The position numbers and the translations under genes are program-made. The notes beneath the pieces are model-generated. The model ran no database searches, was not told where the DNA came from, and was given only the letters and a program-made list of their open reading frames with translations. This document shows positions 10,124 through 22,500 of a stretch of 64,000 bases of DNA, piece after piece. The stretch's first letter is position 1, and every line of letters begins with the position of its first letter. The stretch comes from Zygnema cylindricum (lineage: Eukaryota > Streptophyta > Zygnematophyceae > Zygnematales > Zygnemataceae), in the NCBI GenBank assembly GCA_037447655.1, contig JBBHKE010002720.1, positions 147,397 to 211,396 of the forward strand. Direction: 5' to 3'.

Positions 10124-10981
10124 TACTAGTGTTGGGTATCGGGTAAATTCATATCGCGATAATTTCGATATTCCATATATCGAATATCAATCGAGCAGAT
10201 TCTTTGATATATCGTACCGAGACCAACATAAATTATCGCGATATACATCGCGATATATAGTATTTTTTAAATTTAATATTTTATATTTTAATATAATATG
10301 TTATTTTATTGAAAAATACTATTTGTCTAATACGTATATTTGTTTCCAGAATCCGTGTACGCCAAGTCAAAAAACCTCAAAAATTTGGCAAAGTACCGAA
10401 ATCTGTGTACGCCGAGTCGAAAACTTCCGAAATTTATCCAACTACCGGAATCCGTGTACACCGAGGAAGAAAATCTCAAAATTTGGCAAAGTACCGCAAT
10501 CCGTGTACGTCGAGTCGAAAACTTCCGAAATTTGGCCAACAACCAGAATCCGTGTACGCCGAGTCAAAAAACCTCAAAAATTTATCTTACTACCGGAATC
10601 CGTGTACGCCAAGTAAAAAAAAATGAAATTTGGTTGAGTACCAAAATCTGTGTATGCCGAGTCAAAAAACCTCGAAAGTTTGGCAAAGTACCGAAATTCG
10701 TGTACGCCGAGTCGAAAAATCTCAAAATTTGGCTAAGTACCAGGATCCGTGTACGCCAAGTCGAAAAATTTGAAAATTTAGCCAACTACATTGCGCATCT
10801 TATTATTGTCATCAACTCTAATTTGGGTTCTTAAAATTTTGATTTTTTTCCAGAAATAGTATAAGTGATTTTATTTTTTCATTGACTTTAATTGAGGTTT
10901 TGTACAAAATAACGTCAAGACCAAAAGTACAGCTATATATAATTAGTGTGGTGTACGGATGATGTATGACCGTACATATAT
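10124..10981. other. non-copia segment with palindromes and minisatellite
   Basis: This segment lies between broken element E and the left target duplication of G. It opens AGTGTTGGGTATCGGG. Between 10148 and 10260 it carries repeated ATCGCGAT/ATATCG palindromic motifs, followed by a very AT-rich stretch and the 49 bp tandem array. Because G is inserted with target duplication TATAT, this segment and 17222-18537 were once contiguous. The opening resembles some hAT transposon termini, but I could not find a matching inverted end, so I do not call it one. Confidence 0.5.
10345..10795. repeat. minisatellite, about nine units of 48-50 bp
   Basis: The hexamer GTGTAC (GTGTAT once) recurs at 10355, 10405, 10454, 10503, 10552, 10602, 10650, 10700 and 10749, a spacing of 48-50 bp. 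Each unit combines ATCCGTGTACGCCGAGTC, a run of A with CT or CTTC, and AAATTTGGCAAAGTACC or a variant. Units differ at several positions, so the array is not recent. Long open frames across it in several phases come from the near multiple-of-3 period variation and are not genes. No unique spacers separate the units, so it is not a CRISPR-like array. Confidence 0.9.
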
Positions 10982-11979
10982 TGCAACTCTGAGACCTCCA
11001 TTGGTCCTCAGAGTAGTCAGCTTACTAGAAGCCTCTAGGGTAACCTTAATCCCTTAGTCTTTTTGTGAGTATTGCAGACACCTTGACAGAATACATATTG
11101 ACCAAAGTGCACCCCTTAGAAGGAGCTGACTCCCCTGAGTCTGCCACAAAAAGAATCCTTGAATATGCTCTTCGAGCTGTAAATTATTAATGGTCAAAGA
11201 TGACCTTTTATACAAAAGCCCTCTGGGAGGGAGGCTGCTACCTATTATTTTCTAAGTCCTGAACCCCTCTCTTATATCTCTACTATTTCAATACAGAGCC
11301 AATCAATTCAGTGTACAGTACAGAAAGGTACTTGGCCCAGAGTACTTTCTGTACGGCCATTGTACGACTTGGCCAAGAAAGCGACGCTTGTCATATCTGG
11401 GTTAGCCATGGTATGTCCCGGAGATGTCGCCATCTAATGTCATGTTGCCACATGTCACCCGACGTGATTATGACCGCAAACCGCCAAATCGTCTATTTCG
11501 AGATGCCGGCATCTTCCACCGCCGTCCGATTGATATCGCTTTAATTTATAGCCGTTAAAATACCAGCCATGCTTTTCGATGTGTTTCTATCTAACTATGT
11601 CTATATGATTGTGGTCTGTTCATCAGTTAAATGAACTTTCCTATTTGCACATCTTTAAGTAGCTATCATACCCCATATATTTCGACACAGGTGCTAGGCT
11701 ATATGGTAACGACGCTAGGCTATCTGGACGGACAATAGGTTCTAAGATCAAATCCTGGGTCCGTTAACCATTTTGGTAAGTTTAATTTAGGGCTGCCTTC
11801 TGACTCTAGGAGAAGCATAGGTAGCCATGGCTCTAGCTTCTTCTTCAGCCTCTAGTGATTACGACAAGTATGGGGGCTATAGAGAGAAGTTAGAAGCAGG
11901 CTACCTATGCTTTTCCTTCCTCATTTTAGATTACTTAAGAAACCTAGAAAATACATAACAAAACCTTTTAATTTCAACA
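10982..11979 (-). repeat. 3' LTR of G (998 bp)
   Basis: On the plus strand it runs from TGCAACTCTGAG to TTTCAACA. It adjoins the polypurine-like complement CTTCCCTTATTTTCTTG on the right. It keeps the 20-base end ATGGAGGTCTCAGAGTTGCA on the minus strand. Confidence 0.9.
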
Positions 11980-11989
11980 CTTCCCTTAT

Positions 11990-14900
11990 TTTCTTGTCAC
12001 TTTAAAATTTAAGTCTACACTTCTCTATGCAAAATATTAATTTAGGAGAAGGCACATGCTTTGTCATTATGTCTGCCACCATTTCACCGTCTGGTCTATA
12101 TTATAGACTTATTGTTTTGTTCTCCACCTTTTCCCTAACAAAGCTAAGTATGATATCCAGGTGCTTTGCTTTAAAGTGATGTTTGGGATTAGCAGCAATT
12201 GTAATTGCTGCTTGATTATCACATAATATTTTCTAAATTCCAATCTTATGATGCCCCAATTCACCAAGCAAGGATTTGACCCACATCAATTCCTTCATAG
12301 CAAAGCAAGATGGCATGTACTCAGCTTCCATGGTGGACTGAGGAATGACCTTTTGCTGCTTACTGCTCCTGCAACAAGCACTATTCCCCACACACAACAC
12401 ATATCCAGATGTACATCTTCGCATTGGAGCATCCCCATAGGTGGCATCACTCCAAGTGGTGATGTCAGTATTTCCCCTATCAGATACAGCCATAGATCCC
12501 TAGTTTTTATGAGATATTTGAGGACCCTGTTAGCAGCTTCCCAATCCTTTTTGGTAGGAGCATTCAGACTCCTACTTAGCACTCCTACAGCTGCTGATAA
12601 ATCTTGTCTGGTACAATTCATAAAGTAAATCAAACTGCCCACTACCTGTCTGTATGGGATAGTGTGCATGAACTTCCTCTCTTCTATACCTAGTTCATCA
12701 TCTAAAATTATGATGTCTCCTTCCTCATTCCCGTCACTTCCCTTTTTTAGATCTATAGGAGTTGTACAACTGTTGGCTTTATCCATCTGAAAATTTTCCA
12801 ACTTGTTTCCAATTGGCTATTTCTGAGTTAGTCTAATTACTATATTTTCTCTATCTCTCTCTACTTATATTCCCATAATATATCGTGCTTCCCCCATGTC
12901 CTTCATTTCAAATCTTCCTTTCAGATCTGTTTTTAGTTTGTTGATTTTCTCCATTGAATTACTCAGAACAAGCAAATCATCAACGTAAATTGCAATAAAG
13001 ATGACACCTTTCTCATCTTCAAAAACATAAATTGAATGATCTGAACTGATCCGAATGTATCCCACACTCGTAGGAGCTCATCAAGTTTTTCTTATTCCAC
13101 TGTCGGGGCGCCTGTTTCAAACCTTAGAGAGATTTGATCAGCTGGCATACCTTACTTTCTTCTCCTTGTTCCACGAATCCTTCCGACTGTCGCATGAAGA
13201 TCTCCTCCTCTAGTCCGTTCTCCATGCAAGAAGGGAGTTTTGATGTCCATCTGGTGTACTTCCATGTCTTCTACAGCTGCCACATTGAGAAGTATCTGGA
13301 CCGAGGGGGATTTGACGATCGGAGCAAAGGTTTCTTTGTAGTCTATTCCCTCTTTCTGAGTAAAACCTTTGGCCACTAAAAAGGCCTTATACAGCTCAAT
13401 AGTATTGTCAGGATTCAGTTTTAATTTGAAAACCCATTTGCAACCAATTGGTTTGCGATCAGGTGGAGAGTCCACCAACTCCCATGTATGAGCTGCCATG
13501 ATTGAAGCCATCTTTTCATTGATGGCTCTCTTCCACCGATTTATCTCCGGGCAGTTTATTGCCTCTCCATATGTTTAAGGTTCATCAGGATGAGAAAGTT
13601 TAGTTACCTTGTTGTTAACTTTTTTCTCTTGAAGGTTTTGCTGCTTCTTTTTCCTCCCTCAAAATCTACGGTCATAATAGATGGTTCCCGTGGATTCTTT
13701 CAAATCACCACGGCTTCTCCCTTGTCCCTCGGAATTATATCTGTTTCCACCACGTCTTCCGCTTCAAGTATAAGTGTCACCGGTGTTTCCAAGTCTTTTT
13801 CGGTCTGTTTTGAGCATGCAATGATATTGTCCGACTCAGCAAGAGTATCATCTTCTTGGAGACCCGGATAGTTAGGAAGTTGAAAGTCGTCAGAATTGTC
13901 TGACTCAAATCTGATTGTAACTGACTTTGAGGATTTGAAGGGATCTACAGACTTCCCTTCATCCATAGCTACCAGGTGCTTTACTTGAATTATATCTTTT
14001 CTTTTTAGATCATACACTTTATACCCTTTTACATCCTCATCATATCCTAGCAAGTATCCAGGTTTCCCTTTAGGATCTAGTTTCCAATTAGATCTGTCTA
14101 TATCTAAACTGAAGACCTTAATACGGAAAACCTTTAAATAAGATAGATTTGGTTTTCGGCTGGTCTATTCCTCATAAGGAGTTTGGTCTTTCACCGCCGA
14201 TGTAAGTACTCTATTTCTCAAATAATTAGCACAATTCATAGCTTCAGCCCAAAATCTTTTTCTTATCCTTTTATCTGACAACAAACTCCAGGCAGTATCA
14301 TTCTTTCTCTTTTTCAGTCTCTCGGCAACACCATTTTGTTCCGGGTTTTCCGGAACTGTCTTTTGATGTTGCACACCATCCTCTCTTAAGAACTCTTCAA
14401 ACTGATTAGAGGTATGCTCCCCTCCATTGTCACTTTTTACTCTCTTTATTGAGGTCTCGTGAAGCTTCTCGACCCATGCTTGATATTGTTTGAAATACTC
14501 CAGAGTTTCTGATTTGTTTTTCAGAAAGTATACCCGGGAGTACCGAGACCAATCATCGGTAATGGTTAGCATAAATAATTTTCCTCCGAGTGATGGCACT
14601 CTAGCCGGTCCCCAAATATTCGTGTGTACTAGATCAAGAACTTTTTCTCCTTTATAAGTTGATTTGTTTGGAAATGGTAATCTGTGTGCTTTACCCTGAG
14701 CACACCCACTGCAATCACTTAAATTCTCATTTTCCCCAAAACGTATCCTTTCAACCACTCCCATATTTTTCATATCTTTAAGCTTTTCTAGATTCACGTG
14801 CCCAAGTCTCTTATGCCACAACATAATATCATTGACACCAGCATAGTAAAGTTTGAGTTTTTCATTACTTAAAGCAAGCCTGAACATTCCTTGGCTACCT

Positions 14901-15390
14901 TTCTCAGCAGTGAAATTCACATCTTCCTCAAAACTAGCTATAAAAACTCATTTTATGGTGCTAGTTTCAAATCCTTTATCATCTAATATAGATGTAGAGA
15001 TAAGATTTTTGTTTAGCTCCGGAATGAACAATACATCGGAGAACGTAACTATTGAGGTTTTTCCCTCCATTACGACTTTCAGATCTACCGCTCCTACATA
15101 AGTAGTGGTAACTACCCTCCCATCCCCATATTCAATCTCTACCGTAGGGGTCTTTCTCAGCTTAGTGAACAGATGCTTATCCTTCCACATGTGCATGGAG
15201 GCACCTGAGTCCACAATGTAACCTTCTTCACCTTTCAGTCCACCAAAAGCATATTTCTGCTTCCGTGGAATTTCGACTTCTCTCTTTGCCTCGAACTCCT
15301 CATCCAAAAGAAGTTCGTCGTCCTCCTCATTGGATTCCTCCTCGAGTACCTATGTGACAAGTGCCCTTTTTTCCCTCGTGGGTGACCCCC
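11990..15390 (-). pseudogene. pol: pol of G (protease, integrase, RT, RNase H)
   Basis: Protease is at about 14948-15307 with active site D-S-G-A-S. Integrase (14165-14920) keeps MLWHKRLGHVN, CSGCAQGKAHRLPFP, HTNIWGP (first Asp replaced by Asn), KSDNGGEHTS and EQNGVAERL. The segment 13700-14053 is the integrase C-terminus and acidic spacer. RT is in 13152-13511 (CKWVFKLKLNPDNTIE, AKGFTQKEGIDY) and 12865-13065 (YVDDLLVLSNS). RNase H is spread over 12233-12801 (NCTRQDLSAAVGVLSRSL, TMEAEYMPS). At least six breaks are needed to read the polyprotein. The N for D change in the integrase motif would also inactivate that enzyme. Confidence 0.9.
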
Positions 15391-16243
15391 AGTCTACCAC
15401 TCCTTTATCCGAAGCTTGGTCAGTTTGGTAAATTCCGCCATGTAGTGCTCGGGTTTCTTGCAAAAATGACAAAGCCCTTTAGGTCCTTTTTTTCTAGACT
15501 CATCGGATTGATTTTTTTTGTCTTCCCCTCCATCACTTCCAAGGGGTTTTTGTGAATCTTTGTTTCTCCAACTTGCTCCGGCCGCCAGGGCTTGTCCAAT
15601 CTTAACTCCCCTTTGGATTTCGATTGTATTCTCTCGTACGAGGATCATGTCAACTATCCAATTCCATATCCACCTGGAGTCCGGTAGATCTTGTACCCGG
15701 TTTACAATGTTCTTATACTCATCGGGTAGTTTTATGAGTAAGCAATGAACCTTTGCCTTTTCGGTTTCTACTTTTCCGGCACACTCTAACTCCATGAAGA
15801 GTATAGCCAGCTCATTGCAAAAATCGAGCATCTTTTCTCTTTTGTGAAAGTATCCATGACATGACATAGGACAAAATTCTTGGCCGCCATGTTGTTGTAG
15901 TCCCAAGTGTCGATATCATTCTCCTCATTCCTCGGAATATGAGACATGAAAGCAGATCCAGTTATTATAGGTGTGGTTTTCTTTCCCTTTTCCATCACAA
16001 TGCTTTCTCCATCTTTTGAGTCCTCTGATGACGGAGGATCTGGTTTCCTACCAAATCTCCTTCCTCCAAACCCTAGAGAAATAGCAGGTTTTGATGGGCG
16101 CTTTACTCGCCCATTTACTATTCCCAAAAATCTTTTCTCACATAGAGCTCCAATCATCATGCTCTCCCAGTAGATGAATCTAGTCCCATTGAATATGGCA
16201 CCCTGGAGGGTGGGCCCATACCCTGCAACTCTGAGACCTCCAT
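15391..16243 (-). pseudogene. gag: gag of G with internal deletion
   Basis: The reading starts at the ATG complementary to 16241-16243, inside the 5' LTR, as MEVSELQGMGPPSRVP. A one-base deletion then shifts the frame before NGTRFIYWESMMIGALCEKRF. Relative to A1, about 40-50 codons are missing after NFVL: the LTQGLACPHLQ and YRSGTIEQQQLADQKV parts are absent, and FTKEKR joins the sequence near LDFCNELAILFMELE. The zinc knuckle (about 15440-15485) has lost its last Cys (CHFCKKPEHYMAEF), which would abolish zinc binding. The gag start in the LTR and the coding primer site match A1, A3 and H. Confidence 0.85.
16209..16223 (-). promoter_or_regulatory. primer binding site of G (half tRNA-iMet type)
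   Basis: On the minus strand the 15 bases after the LTR read GGGTATGGGCCCACC. They match the A-family site GGTTATGGGCCCACC at 14 of 15 positions. The sequence is complementary to the anticodon arm region of plant initiator tRNA-Met, not to its 3' end. Confidence 0.75.
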
Positions 16244-17221
16244 TAGTACTGAGAGTAGTCAACTTACCAAGAGCCTTTTGGGTAACCTCAATCCCTCAGT
16301 CTTTTTGTGAGTATTGCTGACACCTTGACAGAATACAGATTGACCAAACTACACCTCTTAGAAGAAGCTGACTCCCCTGAGTCTGCCACAAAAAGAATCC
16401 TTGAATATGCTCTCCTGAGCAGTAAATTATTAATGGTCAAAGATGACCTTTTATAAAGAAGCGCTTTGGGAGGGAGGCTGCTACCTATTATTTTCTAAGT
16501 CTTGAACCCCTCTCTTATCTCTCTACTACTTAAGTACGGAGCAAATCAATTCAGTGTACAGTAAAGAATTGTACCTGGCCCGGAGTACTTTTTGTACGGC
16601 CATTGTACGACTTGGCAAAGAAGGCGACGCCTGTCATATCCGGGTGTGCTATGGTATGTCGTGGAGATGCCGCCATCCAATGTCATGTTGCCACGTGTCA
16701 CCTAACTTGACTATGACTGGAAACCGCCGAATTTTCCTTTCCGCGATGTCGGCTTCTTCTTGCGCCGTCCGATTGATATCGCTTTAATTTAAAGCCGTTT
16801 AAATACAAGCCGTACTTTTCGATGTGATTTTATCTAACTATGTCTATATGATTGTGGTTTGTTCGTCAGTTAAATGAACTTTCTTATTTGCACATCTTTA
16901 AGTAGCTATCGTACCCTATATACTTCAACACAGTTGCTAGGCTACATGGTAACAACGCTGGGCTATCTGGACGAACGGTAGGTACCAGGATTAAATCCTG
17001 GGTCCGTTAACCTTTTTGGTAAGTTTAACAAATGGCTGCCTTTTGACTTTAGGAGAAGCATAGGAAGCCATGGCTCTAGCTTTTTCTTTAGCCTCTAGTG
17101 ACTACGACAAGTATGGGGGCTAGAGAGTGAAGTTAGAAGCAGGCTGCCTCTTCTTTTCCTTCCTTGATTTAGATTACTTAAGAAACCTAGAAAATACATA
17201 AGAAACCTTTTAATTTCAACA
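16224..17221 (-). repeat. 5' LTR of G (998 bp)
   Basis: On the plus strand it runs from TGCAACTCTGAG to TTTCAACA, with TATAT following. The minus-strand reading ends in the 20-base gag start ATGGAGGTCTCAGAGTTGCA. The LTR keeps the stem GACTC-AGGG-GAGTC (plus-strand GACTCCCCTGAGTC near 16371). Confidence 0.9.
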
Positions 17222-18537
17222 TATATGTACCTTTTTACTTGAAATTATAAAAAATATATTATACATTATACCCGCATGCATGTGAACGTGCGCTAAAAAA
17301 ATGGGTTCAATCTCGTCGCTAAAAACCTCGTTCGCACACGATCCCCTATAATCGCCTGTTTTTCAGTGTGAACGTCAAATATGTTTGCATGTGGGGAGTC
17401 ATGATTTTACAGTTAAAGAAGTGAAATGTTTTTTTTTACACTTCCACGTCAACCGTCTTGAAACTGCGTACTCTTACTTCCTGTAAACTTTTCTTGTTCA
17501 GTTTGTATAAACATTATAACATGTATTTTGTCCAATTAGCGTCAATATGTACTCTATTTTGGTGCAACGAACGAATATAACATAAATGTTTATTCTAATA
17601 TGTTGTTTATATGTCATTTCACTCCCACTTAGAATTAATGAATACGTTAATGAGGGTCGAAGTGACAATGGACCACAAATTATAGTGAATGAATTAAAAT
17701 AAATAGAATAAACATACAACATTTGGCGTTGATGATATTTGGGACGGGTTAACTCAATGTGCCGTTATCTCTACCTTTCTCTTCCCACTCCCTTATCTAC
17801 TCTCTCTCACTCCCTCTCTCTTTCTATTTCATTTTCCATATGCCGCATTACTTTCCTCTCTCTCTCCCATTCCCTCTCCCCATCCCTTGATTTGCAACTA
17901 TCTTTCCCACCCACATTCCTTTTTCCTCTCCCTCTCCCTCTCACTCTCTTCATCTGCCGCACTACCTCCCTCCCCCTCTCCCTCTCCCTTGCCCTCTCCC
18001 TTTTCCTCCCCTTTCCCCTCTCCCTCTCCCATGAACTTCACCATTACAAATACACGTTTTGACATTTATTTTTTAAACTAACTCCGTTGTTGTATTTTTT
18101 TCTTTGTTGTAGGCTCGGAATTTAATTGAAGCAGTTGATTGCGATGGAGGAACAAATGCATGGATTGGGGACATGTCATCGACTCTTCTTTATTGCATTT
18201 AATATTAGAACTTCCAAACAAATTTGTACATGTCTTCTAAAATATTATTATATTACCATAGTTTACACAGGATACTTCACAAGTGCGATGTACATTTCGT
18301 TAATGTAGACTAATATTTTAAATTTATTTGAAAAAGAGGAATTGGGTAGTACATATATTATTTTTTTTACAGTGTACCTCATTGTCATTCTTATGGACAA
18401 AGGATTGAATTTATATCCAAGTGTATTTTTGAATATTTTTTAAAATTGTAAATCATTTTCACTTTGTTGCAATGACGGGTGCTATGATTTTATTGCTCTA
18501 TGTTTTGTAAATGATAAACGATGCATGCCATGAAGTT
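17222..18537. other. unassigned segment right of G
   Basis: AT-rich DNA between elements G and H, originally contiguous with 10124-10981. It includes a pyrimidine-rich tract. I see no protein domain, RNA gene or element ends in it. Short open frames here are low-complexity or unsupported. Confidence 0.5.
17765..18040. repeat. pyrimidine-rich low-complexity tract
   Basis: About 275 bp composed mostly of C and T on the plus strand, with many CTCTCTCTCCCT and CTCCCTCTCCC blocks. It gives Ser/Pro/Leu-rich open frames by composition alone. It is flanked by AT-rich DNA without recognised features. Confidence 0.85.
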
Positions 18538-19584
18538 TGAAACTCTGAGACCTCGATAAGTCCTCAGAGTGGACAGCTTCCAAGAAGCCTCTATGATAAT
18601 CCTGACCCCTTTGTGTGTAAGCAAAAATAACTGCCACCCTGGCAGACAAAAACTCTGACCACATTCACTCCTGTGAAGGCAAGACTCCTTTGAGTCGATA
18701 GCGAAAAGAATCTCTGAATTTGCTCCCCTGAGCAGTAAGTTATGGAGGGTCAAAGTTGACCTTTTGTACAGAAGCTCTCTGGGAGAGAGGGTCCTATCTT
18801 CTAATTTTTCTAAGTCCTATCTCTCTCACAGACTCTATCTACTGATGTACAGAACCAATCAGAATAGAGTTCCGTACGCAAAAGTACAGCTGCCGGTGTA
18901 CTTTATATACGGACATTGTACAACATGGCCTAAATGTCCACATGTGGAATTTCCGGATTCGCTCCTTTAATCCTCGGAGATGCCGCGCTCCAATGTAACA
19001 TCGCCACGTGTCATCTGATGTGGCGATGCCCACAAACCGCCGAATTCTTCTTGCGCGATCTCGGCGCTAATTCTGGCCGTCCGATTAAACTCGCATTTGA
19101 TCGTAGCCGTAATAAATACATGCGCGGTATTTGTTTCGCTTACGAAATCAATGCGCGGTATTGATTTCTTATCCGTATCGCAATTCGTACTATTACACTA
19201 CCATATCTATGTATCCCGTTAACAGTTATAGTTAAATGATTTATCCTACGTGTACATGTTTAAATCATTATCGTACGATATACTATGTAACACTACTTCT
19301 ATACTTAACGGCTAATGCTACCGGCTACCTACAGTGTGACGACCGGCAGGTACCAAGATCAAATCCTGTCGCCGGCACATACCTTTTAGTAATTAATCCC
19401 TTGACTAATATAAATTTCCCGTAAACCTCAGGATAGCCTAGGTAGCCATGGCTCTAGCTTCCTATCCAATTTCTCAGTGACTGCGACAAGTTTGAGAGTT
19501 GGAGAGAGAAGTTAGAGGTAGACTGCCTCGGCTTCTTTATTTCTATTCAGACCTAGAAAATACTTAAAACCATTAATTTCTACA
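18538..19584 (-). repeat. 3' LTR of H (1047 bp)
   Basis: On the plus strand it runs from TGAAACTCTGAG to TTTCTACA. The gag-start ATG at its end is changed to ATC here, unlike the 5' LTR, where it is intact. That is what relaxed constraint on a 3' copy would give. Hairpin stems are conserved with varied loops, for example TTCAC-AGGA-GTGAA near 18670. Confidence 0.9.
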
Positions 19585-19597
19585 CTCCCCTTATTTT

Positions 19598-22500
19598 CTA
19601 GTCAATCTTTAATTTCAGACCACACTTCTCCTTGCAGAAAATTAGCTTAGGGGAAGGCACAGGTTTGGTCATCATATCTGCTACCATCTTACTATCTAGT
19701 CGGTACTCTTACCTGATTATTTTATTTTCTACTTTCTCTCTAACAAAGCTGAGTCTAATGTCCATATGTTTGGCTTTAAAATGATGTTTAGGATTGGCAG
19801 AAATAGCAATTGCTGCCTGATTATCAGGAAATATTTTATGCACACCACTCTTAAAATGACCAAGTTCACCAAGTAAAGACTTGACCCACATCAATTCTTT
19901 TACAGCAGAGCAAGAGGCCATATACTCAGCCTCCATGGTGGACTGAACAATAACCTTTTGCTATTTGCTACTCCAACAGCAAACCCCATCACCCACATAT
20001 AATAGATATCCAGAAGTGCATCTCCTCATCGGAGCATCACAATAACTAGCATCACTCCAAGTAGTGATGTCAGTATTCTCCCCACCCAAATGCAACCATA
20101 GATCCCTAGGTCCTATCAAGTATCTAAGAACTCTCTTAGCTGCCTCCCAATCCCTCTTAGTGGGAGCATTTAGACTTCTACTCAGCACCCCTACAGCTGC
20201 AGCTAAATCCGGCCGGGTACAATTCATAAAATAGATTAGACTTCCCACTACTTACCTGTAAGGAATAGTCTGCATGAACTTCTGTTCTTCAGGAGATAAT
20301 TCCTCGTCTAAGACTATGTCTCTATCTTCCTCACTTCCCTCACTTCCCTTCTTCAACTCCATTGGAGTTGTACAACTATTAGCTTTATCCATCTCAATTT
20401 TTTAAAGCATGTTCCCTATTGCCTTTTGAGTCAATCTTATAATCTTTCTTTTTCGGTCTCTTTCTACTTGAATTCCCAAAATATATTTTGCTTCCCCCAT
20501 ATTCTTCATTTCAAATCTCCCGTTAAGATTGGTTTGAAGTTTATTAATTTTTTCCATTGATTTACTTAAAACAAGCAAATCATCAACATAAATTGCAATA
20601 AATATAAGTCCTTTCTCAATATCAAAAACATAGATTGAGTGATCTGAGCTGATCCGGATATATCCCAGACCGGTAAGAAACTCATCAAGCTTGTTATTCA
20701 ATTGTCGAGGTGCCTGTTTCAAACCATAAAGAGATTTAATCAGCCGACATACTTTATTCTCCTCTCATTTCTCCACAAATCCTTCGGGTTGTCGCATGAA
20801 GATCTCCTCTTCCAATTCTCCATGCAAGAAGGCTATCTTGATGTCCATCTAGTGGACCTCCATGTCTTCCGCTGCTGCGAGACTGAAAAGTATGCGGACG
20901 GAGGGAAATCTGACGACAAGGGCAAAGGTTTCCTCGTAGTCAATTCCCTCTTTTTGTGTAAATCCCTTTGCCACTTATCAGGCCTCGTAGCTCTCAATCG
21001 TGTTATCTGGGTTCAGTTTTAATTTGAAAACCCACTTACAACCAATTGGTTTTCGGTTAGGTGGATAATCCACCAGCTCCCAAGTATCGGTTGCCATAAT
21101 TGAGGCCATCTCCTCATTGATGGCTGTCTTCCACCGGTTATTTTCTGGACAAGTCATCGCCTCTCCATAAGTTTGAGGTTCATCTTGATGAGATAGTTTT
21201 GTTACCTTGTTATTAACCTGTTTTTTTTGCAATCTTTTGCTAATTCTCCTCCCCCCCTCATAATCTGAGGCCGGAATAGATGTTTCTCGTGTATTCTTTC
21301 GAACAATCTCGGCTTCTCCCCTGTCCCTGTATTCCGAATCAATTTCCAGCACGTCTTCCGCTTCGGGTAGAGTTGTCACAAGAGTTTCCGCAGCCGAGGC
21401 CTTTTCGGTCTATTTTGAACCTGCAAGAATATGATCTTCTCTAACACCTGGATAGTTAGGAAGCTCAAAGTCATCGGAATTTTTTGACTCAAATCTGATT
21501 TTTATTGACTTTGTATACTTTAAGGGATCAACAAACTTTCTTTCATCCATAACTACTAAATGCTTTTCTAAGATTATATCTTCCCTTTTAAGATCATAAA
21601 CTCTACATCTTTAAACATCCTCATCATATCCTAATAAGTATTCTAGATTTCCTTTAGGATGTAGCTTCCAATTAGACCGATCTGTATCTAGACTGGATAC
21701 TTGACTGCCGAAAACCTTTAAGTGAGATATGTCTGGTTTCCGGCCTGTCCATCTCTCATAAGGTGTTTGATATTTTATAGCTGAAGTAAGAACTCTATTC
21801 TTGAGGTAATTAGCATAGTTCATTGCTTCTGCCCAAAACCTTTTTCCTATCTTCTTATCTGACAACATACTTCTAGCACTATCACTTAGTGTTCTATTTA
21901 ACCTTTCAACTACCACATTCTGTTCTGGGTTTTCTGGAACAATCTTTTCGTGTTGGACCCCATCTTTCCTCAAAAAATCCTCAAACTGGTTAGAAGTATA
22001 CTCTCCACCATTGTCACTCGTTATTCTCTTGATTGGAGTTTCATGGAGTTTTTGGCTCCATGCTTTATATTGTCTAAAACAATCCTGAGCTTCAGACTTG
22101 TTTTTCAAAAAATACACCCGGGAATACCGAGACCAATCATCAGTGATAGTCATCATAAATCTCTTCCCACCCGGTGAGGGCACTTTAGCCGGTCCCCAAA
22201 TATCTGTGTGTACTATATCTAGAATTTTTTCTCCCTTATAGGTGGCAGTTTTAGGAAAGGGTAATCTGTGTGTTTTACCTTGAGCACATCCACTACAATC
22301 ACTTATATTATCACTCTCACTGAACTGAATCCCTTCCACCACTCCCATCTTTTTCATCTCTCTTAACTTGTCTAGATTCACATGCCCAAGCCTCTTATGC
22401 CACATCATAATATCATGAACACCAGCATAATATAGTTTTTTTGTTCCATTAATTAAAATCAGCCTAAACATCCCTTGGCTACCTTTCTCAGCAATGAAAT

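Larger units (their letters stand above)
10982..17221 (-). mobile_element. full-length copia element G, TSD TATAT
   Basis: The 6240 bp element has two LTRs of 998 bp (10982-11979 and 16224-17221), TG...CA ends, and a primer site beside the 5' LTR. The flanking TATAT is duplicated (10977-10981 and 17222-17226). The internal region reads gag, protease, integrase, RT, RNase H on the minus strand. The two LTRs differ at many sites, clearly more than those of A1, so it is an older insertion. Coding is broken by many stops, frameshifts and a gag deletion. Confidence 0.93.

Noticed and set aside
10345-10795. CRISPR-like array
   Set aside because: The units are contiguous, with no unique spacers, and the context is a plant genome.
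10309-10834. Basic 105-166 codon frames over the minisatellite
   Set aside because: They are repetitive translations of the 49 bp units in several phases, with no independent coding support.
17739-18081. Ser/Pro/Leu-rich frames at the pyrimidine tract
   Set aside because: Composition alone produces them.
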